DNA of 64,000 bases. Source: Patiria pectinifera (lineage: Eukaryota; Echinodermata; Asteroidea; Valvatida; Asterinidae). The position numbers and the translations under genes were made by a program. Positions 61,519 to 64,000 of the stretch are shown here, in pieces (the stretch's first letter is position 1; each line of letters starts with the position of its first letter). Below the pieces are notes generated by a model, which was not told the origin of the DNA, ran no database searches, and saw nothing but the letters and a program-made list of their open reading frames with translations. The DNA is taken from assembly GCA_029964075.1 (NCBI GenBank), contig CM057144.1:10563281-10627280 (forward strand), read 5' to 3'.

Positions 61519-61749
61519 CTAAAATAAAAGGTTTAATGTCAATCAATTAAGGACATACCAACTGTTTACTAATAACAACTTCAATCCCAAATATTGTACT
61601 TTTAAACTTTAGCTGTGTGAATAGGGTGTGTGAAGGATTCAAAAGTTGCTAAGCTGTGTGTGACGCTAGACATTCGAGGAGATGTTTTTGTAAAGTAGGT
61701 TTAATACAACCGTTGTGTAAGGCTTTGTTTACCTAATATCCTAAGTTAT

Positions 61750-62050
61750 GGTAGTCTATATAGAGTCTTCGGTCATTCACCCGTTGCACGTCAAAGACAT
61801 GGTTAAAAAAAACTTTGTCACTCGCTCTGTATCATGTTACGCGATATGCAACCGGCTGTTATATTACAAACCACTGCATTCAAATTGACCATTCGAACCA
61901 TTAGTCCTGATGTGGGAATGAAATAATGTTACGATTTATTAAAGTCGACTCCGATTGGCTGGCGCGCGGCTCGAATATATCTGCATGTTTAGACATCAGA
62001 CGTTATACATGAGACTTGGCTTTGTGGATAATGGGTGATACTCCAACTAC
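61750..62050. mobile_element. Second copy (inverted) of the MITE at 29527-29936
   Basis: Shared blocks in reverse order and complement: ggtcattcacccgttgcacg, atcatgttacgcgatatgca, aagtcgactccgattggctg, gataatgggtgatactc. Diverged and shorter than the other copy. No target duplication is recognised. Confidence 0.65.
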
Positions 62051-64000
62051 TTACAAAAAAATGTATCAACTACACAGGCTTGGTTTTTTTTACCATACTC
62101 TTAAAGGTAAATTCATGATGAGGTTATGCAAGGGATAATGGTGTGTGCGTGCAAGCCATCGGTTTCAATTCCATCTTCAAATTGTACCTATTGTTCACTT
62201 TTCAATAGGGCAAAAACAAATTATGCTCAAACCATTAAATGGTTTCAGCAGTAAGTGACAAACTGGCAGGCAAAGTTTACTGCAAAAATATTAGAAGAGA
62301 GAGAGACGTTCAAGAGATTTACGACCGATAGGCAATATGCTTCAGGTTTCAGGACTCCTCCTGTATGACCGTACTCGTTTTCAAAGTAAATGAAAAATCG
62401 ACTTTGGACAACATGATCTTTATCGGTTCGTAAAATTTCAGGGACAGCAGACACAAGGCACACCCCATTCTTTATGATAAACGAATGATACTGTTTTTCA
62501 TGGGAATGAGCGACTAAGCGGAGGAGCATTAAACTCTAGTTTGACTCATTTGATTAACTTCAATACAATGCAACATTCCCTTCCTTAATAGTCACCTAGC
62601 CTCCAAGGTATCGGAAATCTGTATTCAAGATGAGTGAACCCGGATTAGAACGGCAATCATCCAAGGACTGTCCACCAGCATTTATTCAGCAGGCTAGTTA
62701 AGCCATTTATACATGTGGGAAACATATCATGTGATTGAGAAAATATATAATGTGATTTGAAATAATTTCAAATGGGTTTGGTTAGCTTACACGAGAACGT
62801 TCGATTAGCCATTACGTGAGGCTCATGTCTGCTGCCCCGGCTCGCGAGCGGGTCTCTGGTGACTTCCCGTTCCCGGGTGTATCGACGTAAAACGACGATT
62901 TCGAGGATAACACTATTGAGGATGGCGGGATTTTTAATACAAAAAAGTACAATGGAGAGGTTTAGGACACATATATAATCCAGATTATGACAAAAATTTG
63001 TGACAAAATTTGTTTTATGATATCTTCCGATAACATCAATAAACCTCGTCGATTTTCGAAACGCATTTATATTTTATTTATGTGTGCATCCAATATCCAA
63101 CAATGGAGGCCTGCCATTTAGAGGTATCATTTAAACAAATACAACTAGAGCAAACTGTGTTTGCTGAACAGAGCATATATTTTCCGCACTTTACATTTTG
63201 GAAACTTTTGTTTCCATTATTGACGCCATTATTACTGTAGCGGCCAAACTCAGATAGATTTCTTATTTTTCGCCAGGTGAGGGCCATGTACCGGGAAGAC
63301 GGCAAAAAAGCAACATGGCTTCAGCTCGATCTCTATAGAGTTTGCGACTTGTGTAATTCTTCGCCCAAAGTATTAATCTGGCTAAGGTTTATTAAACGGT
63401 TCGTTACTCTTAAATAATTTACATCAATGATTCAGTGATTAGTGTGATATTTTGTAATATTTTGTAAGCCTAAAAGTTAGGCTTACAATACGTGTATTTT
63501 CATAAACATTGCTTTAAGTTTGTGCAGGTTTATATAGTACATGTAGGTATGTAAGTGATATGTAATTTGAGCTGATTCTGTTAATTAGGTTGCACAAACT
63601 ATGGATAATTTCTTGTAACACATACATTTTATTTTCTGTCTTATTGTAGTCAATCTGTGCCTGTACCTGAGCCTGACATGTGTACGACTACCAAAACTGT
63701 AAGAAGGTGTACAGGACAATATAATTTTCTGGATCTGTGCACAGCATTTTAGTCAGTAATCTTTGGCAGATTCAATTACGTCACTGGATTTGCATAGTAG
63801 TAATACACACTCAGAAATAAATATACAAGTTAAGTAAAGATTAACCATGTTTTATAGGTATAAAACGATTTGCTTGCAATTGTGTAAAAAGTTACATAAT
63901 GCGTGTTGGGTAAAAGTTTTCTTGACAGTTATGTGAACGTCTACTTGATGTATGTGTAAATATATTTACACGTTTATAAGGTGAAAGACAATTAAGTAAA
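62051..64000. other. Upstream of visible exon 1: no first exon recognised
   Basis: I looked on the minus strand for a Met plus signal-peptide exon ending in phase 2 and found none that is convincing. Candidate frames at 62245-62529 and 63078-63305 lack signal-peptide character. The 5' end of the giant gene probably lies beyond 64,000 or behind an unseen short exon. Confidence 0.35.

Noticed and set aside
62245..62529. First exon of the giant gene or a separate gene (94 codons, minus strand)
   Set aside because: No signal-peptide character, no donor in the needed phase, no recognised domain.
63078..63305. Small minus-strand gene of 75 codons
   Set aside because: No motif, low-complexity flanks; looks like repeat-derived sequence.
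1..64000. CRISPR arrays, operons, bacterial ribosome-binding sites
   Set aside because: The window is eukaryotic genomic DNA with spliced genes; tandem repeats present lack CRISPR structure.

Overview
This is a eukaryotic, intron-rich, AT-rich genomic window full of short non-autonomous transposons. Two convergent genes account for the coding sequence that I can support. The extracellular repeat module of the large gene, the DxD glycosyltransferase of the small gene, a tRNA-derived SINE and the dense MITE and foldback load all fit an invertebrate deuterostome. An echinoderm, possibly a sea star, is my best guess; that is inference and not a database result.

Left edge (1-911, + strand): the last exon of a Golgi-type nucleotide-sugar glycosyltransferase with a DTD (DxD) motif. 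Its upstream exons lie outside the window. From 912 to about 11,300 lies intergenic sequence built almost entirely of repeats: an inverted pair of tandem arrays, two TTAA-flanked MITEs in opposite orientation, a lone foldback terminus, a tandem array ending in poly-A, and a TIR element with a LINE fragment inside it.

11,308-61,518 (- strand): one giant gene. I delimited 53 coding exons by hand, using splice sites, reading frame and intron phase. 51 of the 52 exon junctions close in phase, with no internal stop codon. About 3,460 residues are visible and the 5' end is missing. The protein reads, from N to C: a Cys-rich EMI/EGF-like head; an unrecognised beta-rich region; then about 20 copies of a fibronectin-III-like module (core W-x-G-F-x-D-x-E-S-G-I-x-x-Y-E-W-A-I-G, with linkers of the form S-D-G-V-x-V-D-x-T-P-P). 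A sequon-rich mucin-like spacer sits inside this run. A galactose-binding-like domain with its own Ser/Thr-rich insert interrupts it near the C-terminus. No transmembrane segment is visible, so the product is probably a secreted matrix or coat protein.

The introns hold the most unusual structure. They contain a run of decayed partial copies of one exon, a 2.04-kb foldback transposon with 6-bp target duplications and minisatellite-built termini, and two copies of a TTAA element whose central palindromes differ by matched (compensatory) changes. They also contain two MITEs with perfect 9-bp target duplications (one inside a LINE relic), an 80-bp-arm palindrome with a tRNA T-arm-like loop, and a nested hairpin element. 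The right end (61,519-64,000) holds one MITE copy and no recognisable first exon.
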